Of a DNA stretch of 64,000 bases, positions 56,346 to 64,000 are shown one piece after another. The first letter of the stretch is position 1; each line of letters opens with the position of its first letter. A program made the translations under genes and the position numbers. Where the stretch lies: NCBI RefSeq assembly GCF_010974825.1, contig NZ_JAAILA010000013.1, positions 248,001 to 312,000 on the forward strand. The letters run 5' to 3'. Under the pieces are notes generated by a model. That model did no database searches. It was not told the DNA's origin and saw only the letters and a list, made by a program, of their open reading frames with translations. The stretch comes from Aeromonas rivipollensis (GTDB lineage: Bacteria; Pseudomonadota; Gammaproteobacteria; Enterobacterales; Aeromonadaceae).

Positions 56346-58048
56346 CACAGCACCTTCACCTGAGTCGTTTCGCCATTCTGGGTATCCACCACGTGGACCG
56401 CGCAGGACATGCAGGGGTCGAACGAGTGGATGGTGCGCACCACCTCCAGCGGCTTGGCGGGATCCGCCACCGGGGTGCCCACCAGCGCCTGCTCGTAGGG
56501 GCCGGGTTCGTCGTTGAAGTTGCGCGGGCCCGAGTTCCAGGTCGATGGCACCACAGCCTGATAGTTGGCGATCTTGCCCTCCTTGATGACTACCCAGTGG
56601 GAGAGCATGCCCCGCGGCGCCTCTTCAAAGCCCACCCCGCGAAACTCCTTGTCCGCCGGGATCTCGGCCTTGATGTAGGCGGTGAAGTCCCCCTTGCCGA
56701 TGTTGTCGATGAGCGCCTTCCACTGGTGCGCCAGGGTATCTTTCAGCACGCAGCAGCGCACCGCGCGACCTATGATGCGACCCAGGGTGGAGTGCAGCTG
56801 TTCAGTCTTGATGGCCGAGCCGGTGAGCGCCTTGTAGATGCCGTTCAGCTGATCGAAATGGGTCACAGTGCCAGGGTGCTTGGCCGCCAGTTTCACCAGC
56901 AAGTCTGCGAGCGGCCCTACCTCCACCACCTTGCCGTAGAAGGTGGGGGATTTGACCCAGGAGTATTTGCCGTCATCCTGCCAGCCGGTGTAGTTCGGCT
57001 CCGTCTTGCCCTCCCAGGGTTTGAGGGGGGCGTCATCCTTGTACCAGGCGTGCTTGTTGCTCTCGGCGATGCCCTCCATCAGCCAGGCGTCCTGATGGCT
57101 CTCTATGGGGCGGTAATTCGCCAGATCGCCATTCTCGATATAGCCGCCCGGCATCAGGAAGCTGCCGCCGCTGGCGTCGGTGGGGAGCTCCGGCACGCTC
57201 AGGTAGTGTTTGGCCCCCTGTCCCAGGCTCAGCCACTCGGGGTAGTGGGCGGCTATGATGGCTGCATCCACCTTGTAGACCTGCTCGATAAACTCGCCGA
57301 GCCGGTCAATAAAGCTCTTCACATACATGAGGCGCTCGAGGTTTAGCACGCTGGGCGCATCCAGGTTGATGGGGTTGGCCACGCCGCCTACCGCCAGATT
57401 CTGAATGTGCGGGCTCTTGCCCCCCAGAATGGCGACGATGCGGTTGGCATCGCGCTGGCACTCCAGCGCCTGCAGGTAGTGGGCCACGGCGATGAGGTTC
57501 ACCTCAGGGCTCAGCTTCATCTCCTTGTGACCCCAGTAGCCATTGGCAAAGATGCCGAGCTGGCCGCTCGCCACCAGAGCGCGAATTTTATCCTGCACCT
57601 TGGCGAGCTCTTCGGCGCTGTTGAGGGACCAGGTCGATACCCCCTTGAGCAGGTCGGCCGCTTTTTGCGGATTGGCCTCAAGGGCCGCCGTGATGTCCAC
57701 CCAGTCCAGCGCGGAGAGCTGGTAGAAGTGGACTATATGATCGTGAATGTTGTGGGCCGCGATGATGAGGTTGCGGATGAACTGGGCGTTGACCGGCACC
57801 TTGGCGCCGATGGCGTTCTCCACCGCCCGCACCGAGGCGATGGCATGAATGGAGGTACATACCCCGCAGATGCGCTGCACAATCATCCAGGCATCGCGCG
57901 GGTCGTTGCCCTTGACGATCTCCTCCATGCCGCGCCACATGGTGCCGGACGACCAGGCCTTGGTGACTTTGCCGCCTTCGATCTCGCAGTCGATACGCAG
58001 GTGCCCCTCAATACGGGTGATGGGGTCTATGGTGATACGTTGGCTCAT
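56345..58048 (-). CDS. hybC: [NiFe]-hydrogenase-2 large subunit
   Basis: 567 aa, the same length as E. coli HybC. The active-site cysteines are in RICGVCTSIHAIASVRAVENA near the N-terminus and DPCMSCAVH near the C-terminus. After that His come 15 residues (VVDTQNGETTQVKVL) removed by HybD. Catalyses H2 oxidation/evolution on the periplasmic side, exported with HybO via the Tat system. The start overlaps the 3' end of hybB. Confidence 0.97.
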   Translation of the reverse strand: MSQRITIDPITRIEGHLRIDCEIEGGKVTKAWSSGTMWRGMEEIVKGNDPRDAWMIVQRICGVCTSIHAIASVRAVENAIGAKVPVNAQFIRNLIIAAHNIHDHIVHFYQLSALDWVDITAALEANPQKAADLLKGVSTWSLNSAEELAKVQDKIRALVASGQLGIFANGYWGHKEMKLSPEVNLIAVAHYLQALECQRDANRIVAILGGKSPHIQNLAVGGVANPINLDAPSVLNLERLMYVKSFIDRLGEFIEQVYKVDAAIIAAHYPEWLSLGQGAKHYLSVPELPTDASGGSFLMPGGYIENGDLANYRPIESHQDAWLMEGIAESNKHAWYKDDAPLKPWEGKTEPNYTGWQDDGKYSWVKSPTFYGKVVEVGPLADLLVKLAAKHPGTVTHFDQLNGIYKALTGSAIKTEQLHSTLGRIIGRAVRCCVLKDTLAHQWKALIDNIGKGDFTAYIKAEIPADKEFRGVGFEEAPRGMLSHWVVIKEGKIANYQAVVPSTWNSGPRNFNDEPGPYEQALVGTPVADPAKPLEVVRTIHSFDPCMSCAVHVVDTQNGETTQVKVL

Positions 58049-59232
58049 ACGTTGGCTTTCCCTCGGGCCTGATAATCTTGGTGAACACGTTCAAGTGATG
58101 GCAGTACCGGCAACAGCCGGATCAGCAGCAAATAGGCACAGACCTCGATGGCGACGAAGCCCAGGGAGATCAGCACCTCCTCCGCGGAGGGGAAGTAGTG
58201 GTAGCCATTACCGGGGTTGAAGGCGAGCAGGGAGTAATCCAGTCGCCAGAGGGCTGCGCCCAGCAGCATGCTGAGGGCCCCCAGGAACAACATGCGCGAA
58301 TCCCGGCGGCTCTTGTCCCAGTGGAACACCAGCAGCGGGAATATCATCAGGGCGATCTCGCTCCAGAACATCAAGGCGTAGCGATTCCACTCGGAGAGGT
58401 ACTCCGACTTGTCGTTGATGACGATCTCGGCAAAGCGCAGCGCCACAAACAGGATCAGGAAGATGTCGATCACCTGGGTCAGCTTGTAGAAGAGTGACTT
58501 CTCGTTGGGCCCACGCCCCGCCAGCCCCGCCTGCACCAAAGAGCCCTCGAACACTACGATGGAGAAGCCCATGATGAAGGCGGTGAGCAAGGAGAAGACC
58601 GGCAGCAACTCGTAGCTTTGCCAGAGCGGATGTATCTTCTCCCCCGCCACTATCATCAGGGAACCCATGGAGGACTGGTGCATGGTGGGCAGCAGCGCCC
58701 CCAACGCCAGCACGAAGAACATGATCTTGTTGAGGCGAATGAGTGACGCCTTCCAGCCGAACTTCTCCAACAGCACAGGTGCGAACTCCAGCGCCATGAC
58801 CCCGATATAGATGGTCATGCAGACCGCCGTCTCGAACAGTACCGAGGAGGTGTTGAAGTGGCCGGGCAGATAGAAGTACGGCAAATTCCAGTAACGCCCC
58901 ACGTCTATGGTGATGGAGAGGCCCCCCAGCGAGTAGCCGAACAGGCTCGCCAAGAGCGCCGGTCTGACCAAGGGGTGATACTCGCCCCGGTTGAACACAT
59001 AGACCGCCCAGGCCAGCGCCCAGCCGCCGCAGGCAAAACCTGTGCCGATCAGCAGGTCAAAAGAGATCCAGAGCCCCCAGGGATAGCCGCCGTTGAGATC
59101 GGTGACCGAGCCCAGCCCAAAGAAGAGGCGCTTGAGAATAAGCATGCCGCACAACACGGCGAAGGGGGCCAGCACCAGCACGGGCCAGCTGACCAGCTTG
59201 CCGCCAAGCGGATGCGCCTTGTGGTTACTCAT
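58045..59232 (-). CDS. hybB: Hydrogenase-2 membrane quinone-linked subunit HybB
   Basis: 395 aa from the ATG at 59232 ([11 protein letters not shown]). Ten likely membrane helices of the NrfD/PsrC family; no heme ligand set. Motifs include [47 protein letters not shown]. It passes electrons from HybA to the quinone pool. Overlaps hybA by eight bases and hybC by four. Confidence 0.95.
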   Translation of the reverse strand: MSNHKAHPLGGKLVSWPVLVLAPFAVLCGMLILKRLFFGLGSVTDLNGGYPWGLWISFDLLIGTGFACGGWALAWAVYVFNRGEYHPLVRPALLASLFGYSLGGLSITIDVGRYWNLPYFYLPGHFNTSSVLFETAVCMTIYIGVMALEFAPVLLEKFGWKASLIRLNKIMFFVLALGALLPTMHQSSMGSLMIVAGEKIHPLWQSYELLPVFSLLTAFIMGFSIVVFEGSLVQAGLAGRGPNEKSLFYKLTQVIDIFLILFVALRFAEIVINDKSEYLSEWNRYALMFWSEIALMIFPLLVFHWDKSRRDSRMLFLGALSMLLGAALWRLDYSLLAFNPGNGYHYFPSAEEVLISLGFVAIEVCAYLLLIRLLPVLPSLERVHQDYQARGKANV

Positions 59233-60274
59233 GATCCTTGCCTCCCTTTGCCGAGCCTTGCTCCTGGTGACTGTCCGGCCCATGGCCCTCGTCATCATGG
59301 TGATCGTGGCCATTCTTCTTGCTGTTGCGACGAATGAGCACCGAGAGCCCGGTCAGCACCACCATGGGCAGCACCATCCCCTTGTAGAGGGTGTGCTGGA
59401 TATGCTCCGAGCGGGCTCCGGAGGAGAGCTCCGGCAAGTCCGGCATGTCGAGCCTGGTGTAGGGCACCCCGGCCAGCACCAGCACCTGGGTACCGCCCCC
59501 CTCCTTCTCGCCATAGACGTAAGGCTGGTAGCTCGGCACCTGATGCAGGTAGGGGTCATTGGCAGAGAGGGTCTGGCGCGGATAGGCATATTCACTGCCA
59601 GGGGTCGCCAACAGGCGGCGCTTGGCCTCGGCCATCAGCTCCTCGCGGGTGCCGAAAATCACGGCGCCGGTCGGGCACACCTCGACACAGCCGGGCAATT
59701 TGCCCTGATCAATCCGTTCAAGCCCCTTCTGGTTGCAGAGCTCGCACTTGTGGATGGCCCCAAGCGGATTGTCGTAGTCATATTTGGGCACATCGAAGGG
59801 GCAGCCCACCATGCAGTAGCGGCAGCCGGTGCAGACGTCCGGATCGTAGTGAACTATGCCGGTCTTGGGATCTTTGGTCAGGGCCTGCACCGGGCAGACA
59901 GAAACGCAGTTGGGATCGACGCAGTGCATGCACTGCTTCTTGATGTAGGCATAGCCATCCACCAGCTGATCCTTGTGCTCGCCAGTGCCGCTCTTCCACA
60001 CCTGAATGATGTTGTTGGTGTAGGGCGTCAGCTTGTCGTTGGTGGACCAGGTCTGTGCTCCCTCCGGATTGGCCGGGTTGCCGTTCAAACGCTGGCACTC
60101 CGCCACACAGGCCTGACAGCCTACGCAGAGGGTGGAGTCGTAGAGCATGCCGAGCGACCCGGGAATGGGCGGCTTGTTCTTGGCTGCCGCCAGTGCGGTG
60201 CCGGGGACGGCTGTGCCCGCCGCCAATGCACCGACGGAGGCGAATTTGAGGAAGTTGCGTCTGTTCACGGTCAT
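59225..60274 (-). CDS. hybA: Hydrogenase-2 ferredoxin-like subunit HybA
   Basis: 349 aa. Tat signal RRNFLKF. Four 4Fe-4S binding clusters of Cys ([45 protein letters not shown]...CVEVCPTGA). One C-terminal membrane helix (~[16 protein letters not shown]). A His/Asp-rich cytosolic or periplasmic tail of about 30 residues follows, longer than the E. coli 328-aa protein. Carries electrons from HybO to HybB. Overlaps hybO and hybB by a few bases. Confidence 0.96.
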   Translation of the reverse strand: MTVNRRNFLKFASVGALAAGTAVPGTALAAAKNKPPIPGSLGMLYDSTLCVGCQACVAECQRLNGNPANPEGAQTWSTNDKLTPYTNNIIQVWKSGTGEHKDQLVDGYAYIKKQCMHCVDPNCVSVCPVQALTKDPKTGIVHYDPDVCTGCRYCMVGCPFDVPKYDYDNPLGAIHKCELCNQKGLERIDQGKLPGCVEVCPTGAVIFGTREELMAEAKRRLLATPGSEYAYPRQTLSANDPYLHQVPSYQPYVYGEKEGGGTQVLVLAGVPYTRLDMPDLPELSSGARSEHIQHTLYKGMVLPMVVLTGLSVLIRRNSKKNGHDHHDDEGHGPDSHQEQGSAKGGKDHE

Positions 60275-61404
60275 TCCTCCCGTGATGGGTGCTGCCCGGC
60301 TTCGTGGCGCTTCTGCTGGCGACCGAGTTCACGCACCGTCATCAGACTTACCCCCACCAGCACCCCGAGGGCCCCCCCGATGAGACCCGTGGCTGTGGGC
60401 GAGGTATAGCCCCCCTCCTGGATCTTCACATCGGGTTTATCCACCCGTGGGGTCGGGTTCTCTACCTTGGCGAGCTGGAAGATCCCCTTGCTAAAACCTA
60501 CCCCTTGCTCGTTGCAGCCATAACAGGGGTGGCCGATACCGACCGGCCAGATGCCGCCGCCCACGTCGCAGAACTCCAGGGTCGAACAGTTGCCGTAGGT
60601 CTCGGGCCCCTTGCAGCCCAGATGGTAGAGACACCAGCCCTGACGGTGGCCTTCATCGCCAAACTCCTTGGCAAAACGGCCGGCGTCGAAGTGCGGACGG
60701 CGCTCGCAGTTCTCGTGGATAAGCCGCTCATAGGCAAACAGCGGACGCTTCTTGCTATCCAGCGCTGGCAGCTTGCCGTAGGTGATGTAGTAGGCGACCG
60801 TGGTGAGGAAGTTGTGGGGATTGGGCGGACAACCCGGGATATTGATGATGGGGGTGCCGATATTGCCGAGGGCCTCTTCCAGACTGACGGCGCCGGTCGG
60901 GTTGCCACCGCTGGCGGGCACGCCGCCCCAGGCGGAGCAGGAGCCGATGGCGATGACGGCAGCCGCATCGGCGGCCGCACGACGAATATGGTCGACGATG
61001 GGCTCACCGGCCACCATGCAGTAGACACCACCATCCTTGAGGGGAATGGAGCCATCCACTACCAGCACATACTTGCCTTTATAACGCTTGATGGCGTTGT
61101 GCTTGTTCTCTTCCGCCTGATGACCAAAGGCCGCCGAGAGCACCTCGTGGTACTCCAGCGAGATGGTGTTGAGGATCAGGTTTTCGATGGTGGGGTGGGT
61201 GGCGCGCAGCAGTGACTCGGTACAGCCGGTACACTCCTGCGCCCCAATCCAGATCACCGGCGGCCGCTCCGGGCTGGTGAGCGCCGTGGCCATCTTGGCC
61301 ACGGCATTCTGGCTTAATCCCAGGGTTGCGGCCATCCCGGCGCACAATTTCATAAAGTCACGGCGATTAATTCCATGAGCCGATAAAAATGTATCCTCGA
61401 CCAT
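60271..61404 (-). CDS. hybO: [NiFe]-hydrogenase-2 small subunit
   Basis: 377 aa. Tat signal INRRDFMKL. Proximal-cluster Cys in [15 protein letters not shown], the rest of the cluster ligands in [30 protein letters not shown] and [12 protein letters not shown]-terminal membrane anchor ([18 protein letters not shown]) follows. The CTGC form, not the six-Cys form, predicts an oxygen-sensitive standard enzyme. First gene of the hyb operon, with an FNR site upstream. Confidence 0.96.
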   Translation of the reverse strand: MVEDTFLSAHGINRRDFMKLCAGMAATLGLSQNAVAKMATALTSPERPPVIWIGAQECTGCTESLLRATHPTIENLILNTISLEYHEVLSAAFGHQAEENKHNAIKRYKGKYVLVVDGSIPLKDGGVYCMVAGEPIVDHIRRAAADAAAVIAIGSCSAWGGVPASGGNPTGAVSLEEALGNIGTPIINIPGCPPNPHNFLTTVAYYITYGKLPALDSKKRPLFAYERLIHENCERRPHFDAGRFAKEFGDEGHRQGWCLYHLGCKGPETYGNCSTLEFCDVGGGIWPVGIGHPCYGCNEQGVGFSKGIFQLAKVENPTPRVDKPDVKIQEGGYTSPTATGLIGGALGVLVGVSLMTVRELGRQQKRHEAGQHPSREE

Positions 61405-61455
61405 TCTTTTTATTCCCGTCAGTGAGCATTGTTTGACAAATGCTTAATGGCGGGA

Positions 61456-61497
61456 ATGCTATTCCTACCCCTTACCCCCCATGTTGATCTTTATCAA
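61456..61497 (-). promoter_or_regulatory. FNR-dependent promoter of the hyb operon
   Basis: TTGATCTTTATCAA (61484-61497) is a perfect FNR site. On the minus strand TAGCAT (61461-61456) fits a -10 element; with a start at about 61449 the FNR centre is exactly -41.5, the class II position. hybO starts 45 bases further. Confidence 0.85.
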
Positions 61498-62288
61498 ACA
61501 GAAACACATTACTTGCCCATGATATCGACATTTCGAAACAAAAAGCTATATATAACATGCACTTATTAATCTCAATACGCAACCAGCCATACCCATAAAG
61601 CAGTATTTATTGGCGCATCGTGATTTAAATAAATATAAATTACGCCCTATTCAGAACATGCGTTATGAAAAATGAAAGCGTTGTCACAGTATTTTCTATT
61701 TGATGCTGTTAATCGACCATTTAACCCCATGATCTCACCTTGGTATAAATAACACTCCCTTGTTCCAGACCACCAGACTGCAGGAGAATCAATCAACAGA
61801 TCGCGATTGGCAGAGTCAAGACGCCGGTTGAATGACAGAAATTATCGATGCTGATCGACAGGGAGGTTTTCCTGCATTTCGCAATCAGACATAACCCTTT
61901 CCGGGACATTCAACCACCCGTTGTGTGCATCAGACGCTATGGTGCACTCCATCTGCAATGCCTGTGCAAAACGCAATAAACAAGGATGTCAAAATAGGCT
62001 GGTTATCACACCATGAGCATGGGCAAACGCTATACCTATAGCCATGGGGCTTGGCTCAGGGGCATTGCGGTGGAACCCGCCGTCACGACAGCCATTTTCC
62101 TCTGCCAATCCTGTTTTCATATGGGGTTTTCAGCCAACAGAGAGGCTGAGCTCAGAGGATCCGTCATGGTGCACTCATGACACCAAGCCCGAATCCCGGC
62201 ACGCAGCAGCCTCCCCTTCCACCCTGGTGGCAAGGGGAGCCGGTGGCGGTCGGATAGCACATTTGTCGCACAGCAAGGTGGTCCCATC
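61498..62288. other. A/T-rich intergenic region between hybO and the following membrane protein gene
   Basis: About 790 bases without a supported gene. The stretch 61500-61760 is clearly richer in A/T than the surroundings. A TATAAAT with a TTTAAC upstream (about 61719-61750) could be a plus-strand promoter, distant from the next gene. No RNA gene is recognised. Confidence 0.45.
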
Positions 62289-63503
62289 ATGTCGCATCAC
62301 AGGCCTGTCACCCCGCCCGATCCCCTCAGCCCTCCCCTGTCCGATCCCAGCAACTTCTCCCTGATCCTGGGGGGCCCCCTCTATCAGCTGTGGAGCCGGG
62401 CGCATCTTGGTGACATAGAGGCGCACATCAGGCGACGGATCCTCGTCCTGAGCGGGATCTGCTGGCTGCCCCTGTTGTTGCTGTGCGGGTGGGACGGCAG
62501 CCTGCTGCAAGGGGTGGCGGTGCCCTTTCTGCTGGACGTAGAGACCCATGTCCGCTTTCTCATCTGCGTCTCCTTGCTGGTGTTCGCCGAACTCGTCGTC
62601 CACCAGCGCATCCGGGGGATCGTCAGCCAGTTCATCGAACGGGGGTTGATCTCGCCGCTCTCCTTGCCACGCTTTCATGACGCCATTCGCAGCGCCATGA
62701 TCTGGCGAAATTCGATCCCCGCGGAGGTCGGCCTTATCCTGCTGGTCCTCTCTATGGGGTACTTCATCCGGACCCACACCTTCGTCCTGGAGTCCTCGAC
62801 CTGGTACGCCACCATGGAAGGAGGTAGCCCGACCCTGACCCTGCCCGGCTTCTGGTTTTTCTGGGTGAGCAACCCCATCATCCAGTTTCTGCTCCTGCGC
62901 TGGCTCTACCGGCTCCTGATCTGGACCCGCTTCCTCTGGCAGGTCTCCCGGATCCCCCTCTCCCTCATGCCGACCCATCCCGATCGCAACTGCGGCCTCG
63001 GCTTTCTCGGTGGCTCGGCCTACGCCTACTCGCCGCTGCTGACCGCTCTGGGGGCCCAGCTTGCCGGCTTTATCGCCAACCGGATCTTCTATGACGCCGC
63101 CGTGCTCACCGCCTACAAACCGGAGATCATTCTGCTCGCCGGCTTCGGCTTGCTGCTGGTGCTGGCGCCTCTGACGGTCTTTGCTCCCCATATTCTGGCG
63201 GCCAAGCGTCTGGGACTGCGGGAATACGGCGCCCTCGCCGCCGAGTACAGCCGCAGCTTCGAGCACCGCTGGCTGCGCACGGCGGACAGAGACGGGGAAT
63301 CCCTGCTCGGCGCCTCGGATATCCAGTCCCTCGCCGATCTGGGTACTGCCTATGCCGTCATCAAGGAGGTCAGGCCCATGCCATTCAGTCGGGACATGTT
63401 CCTGCAACTGGTGCTCGCGACTGTGGTGCCCTTCCTGCCCCTGCTCCTCACCCTCTTCTCCTTCGAGACACTGCTCGACAGGCTGGTGGGGGTGATCTTC
63501 TGA
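62289..63503 (+). CDS. Multi-spanning membrane protein of unknown function
   Basis: 404 aa; the ATG follows AAGGTGG. About six to seven membrane helices (about 50-68, 85-103, 145-160, 188-210, 240-265, 278-300, 380-400) separated by Arg-rich cytosolic loops, with a HPDRNCGLGFLGGSAYAYSPLL segment that looks like a conserved signature. No transporter motif is recognised. It is transcribed away from hyb and followed by a hairpin terminator; no operon partner is in the window. Confidence 0.75.
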   Translation: MSHHRPVTPPDPLSPPLSDPSNFSLILGGPLYQLWSRAHLGDIEAHIRRRILVLSGICWLPLLLLCGWDGSLLQGVAVPFLLDVETHVRFLICVSLLVFAELVVHQRIRGIVSQFIERGLISPLSLPRFHDAIRSAMIWRNSIPAEVGLILLVLSMGYFIRTHTFVLESSTWYATMEGGSPTLTLPGFWFFWVSNPIIQFLLLRWLYRLLIWTRFLWQVSRIPLSLMPTHPDRNCGLGFLGGSAYAYSPLLTALGAQLAGFIANRIFYDAAVLTAYKPEIILLAGFGLLLVLAPLTVFAPHILAAKRLGLREYGALAAEYSRSFEHRWLRTADRDGESLLGASDIQSLADLGTAYAVIKEVRPMPFSRDMFLQLVLATVVPFLPLLLTLFSFETLLDRLVGVIF

Positions 63504-63610
63504 TGCAGATAGGGAAGGAAAAGGTGGCATAAGACGGACGGATTGCCGTCTCCGGCAAGGAGACACAGCCACCCTGCGCTGAAGCCGAGGAGATGACGGC
63601 CCCAATAACA

Positions 63611-63640
63611 AAAAAGCCCGACCATCAGGTCGGGCTTTGA
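63611..63640. terminator. Terminator after the membrane protein gene, copy 1 of a repeated hairpin
   Basis: GCCCGACC / GGTCGGGC stem with A-run left and TTT right. The same hairpin recurs at 63799-63826. It can work in both directions. Confidence 0.85.
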
Positions 63641-63642
63641 AT

Positions 63643-63671
63643 GTGGCGGTGGGTCGGGATTGACTCGCGCC
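63643..63671 (-). repeat. tRNA-Ser-like 3' fragment, copy 1
   Basis: On the minus strand the sequence ends CCCACCGCCA, like a tRNA-Ser acceptor end with CCA, preceded by an altered T-arm-like GAGTCAATCCCGAC. There is no complete cloverleaf. The A-rich terminator hairpin follows at once, as after real tRNA operons. Confidence 0.4.
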
Positions 63672-63798
63672 ATCCCTGGCGCTCACTCTGCGGGCAGCCT
63701 TCGGCTGTCCAAGCGGGCTATCCTGCCCCCTTGTCGAACCAGGGCCCGAACCTAGCCGCCCCTCGCTGGGCATCAGGGAATATGATAACCCCAGATGC

Positions 63799-63826
63799 AA
63801 AAAGCCCGACCATAAGGTCGGGCTTT
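63799..63826. terminator. Terminator, copy 2 of the repeated hairpin
   Basis: GCCCGACC / GGTCGGGC stem with five A left and TTT right, almost the same as the copy 190 bases upstream. Confidence 0.85.
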
Positions 63827-63831
63827 CAATT

Positions 63832-63845
63832 TGGCGGTGAGGGAG
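63832..63845 (-). repeat. tRNA-Ser-like 3' end, copy 2
   Basis: TGGCGGTGAGGGAG on the plus strand equals the reverse complement of CTCCCTCACCGCCA, the 3' acceptor strand plus CCA typical of tRNA-Ser. Similarity stops abruptly after 14 bases. The final 155 bases of the window are A/T-richer and hold no recognised gene. Confidence 0.4.
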
Positions 63846-64000
63846 ACCGCCTGAATTAAGTCCAGCCAAAGCCAGATACATCCATAACATTAATTTAAAA
63901 TCAATCACTTACAGGAAAGATCGTCCAACATCATCCGATTGAAAATGACTCTATCCCGCACTAAATGGCACAATGGATGGCATAGTCCATGGCATGCCAC

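Noticed and set aside
62175-63908. 577-codon minus-strand frame opposite the membrane protein
   Set aside because: Rich in Gln/Glu/Arg with no recognisable motif; it runs through both terminator hairpins and the tRNA-like fragments.

Overview
The window is a GC-rich gammaproteobacterial chromosome segment, very probably from Aeromonas (A. hydrophila group). The main reasons are a seven-gene operon in the order C-E-B-F-A-G-H that matches the amonabactin (bis-catecholate siderophore) locus of that genus, and the order recR-htpG-adk-hemH-gsk. No rRNA, intact tRNA, CRISPR array, insertion sequence or phage gene is visible. Functions are assigned by reading motifs, not by database search.

Left part (0.2-2.8 kb): a CorA magnesium channel, a DUF2919 membrane protein and an orphan exported protein with a secretin-type N domain. 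Iron block (2.8-26.8 kb): a Fur-box-led plus-strand set (MFS exporter, TonB-dependent receptor, two FecCD permeases, FepC-type ATPase), a phosphopantetheinyl transferase diverging from a periplasmic siderophore-binding protein around a second Fur box, and the minus-strand amo operon (EntC-, EntE-, EntB-, NRPS-, EntA-, NRPS-, A-domain-like) behind a perfect Fur box at 26725-26739. DHB is made by amoC/B/A, activated by amoE, loaded on the AmoB carrier, and condensed by AmoF (C-A-T) and AmoG (docking-C-A-T-E-C-T). The stand-alone adenylation protein AmoH can fill the carrier of AmoG that has no A domain of its own. No thioesterase domain is present.

Middle (27-42.6 kb): a YceB-like lipoprotein, a large uncharacterised exported protein, glgC, a degenerate GGDEF/EAL protein, two small cytosolic proteins, a chemoreceptor, gsk, a MAPEG protein, hemH, adk, htpG (with a clear heat-shock promoter) and recR.

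Hydrogenase block (42.6-61.5 kb): hypFCDEAB on the plus strand converges on a minus-strand array hybO-A-B-C-D-E followed by a nickel/peptide-type ABC importer (SBP, two permeases, two ATPases). Together they encode the respiratory uptake [NiFe]-hydrogenase-2, its maturation machinery and a probable nickel supply. A perfect FNR site sits at -41.5 relative to a predicted hybO promoter. A REP-like inverted pair separates the two converging operons. Two gene junctions (hypD/hypE and the two ABC ATPases) each carry a small insert that keeps start/stop overlaps through a mini-ORF. The block is bounded on the left by tandem repeats next to recR. On the right, beyond an uncharacterised membrane protein, lie tRNA-Ser-like 3' fragments with terminators, which may mark an integration or rearrangement boundary.
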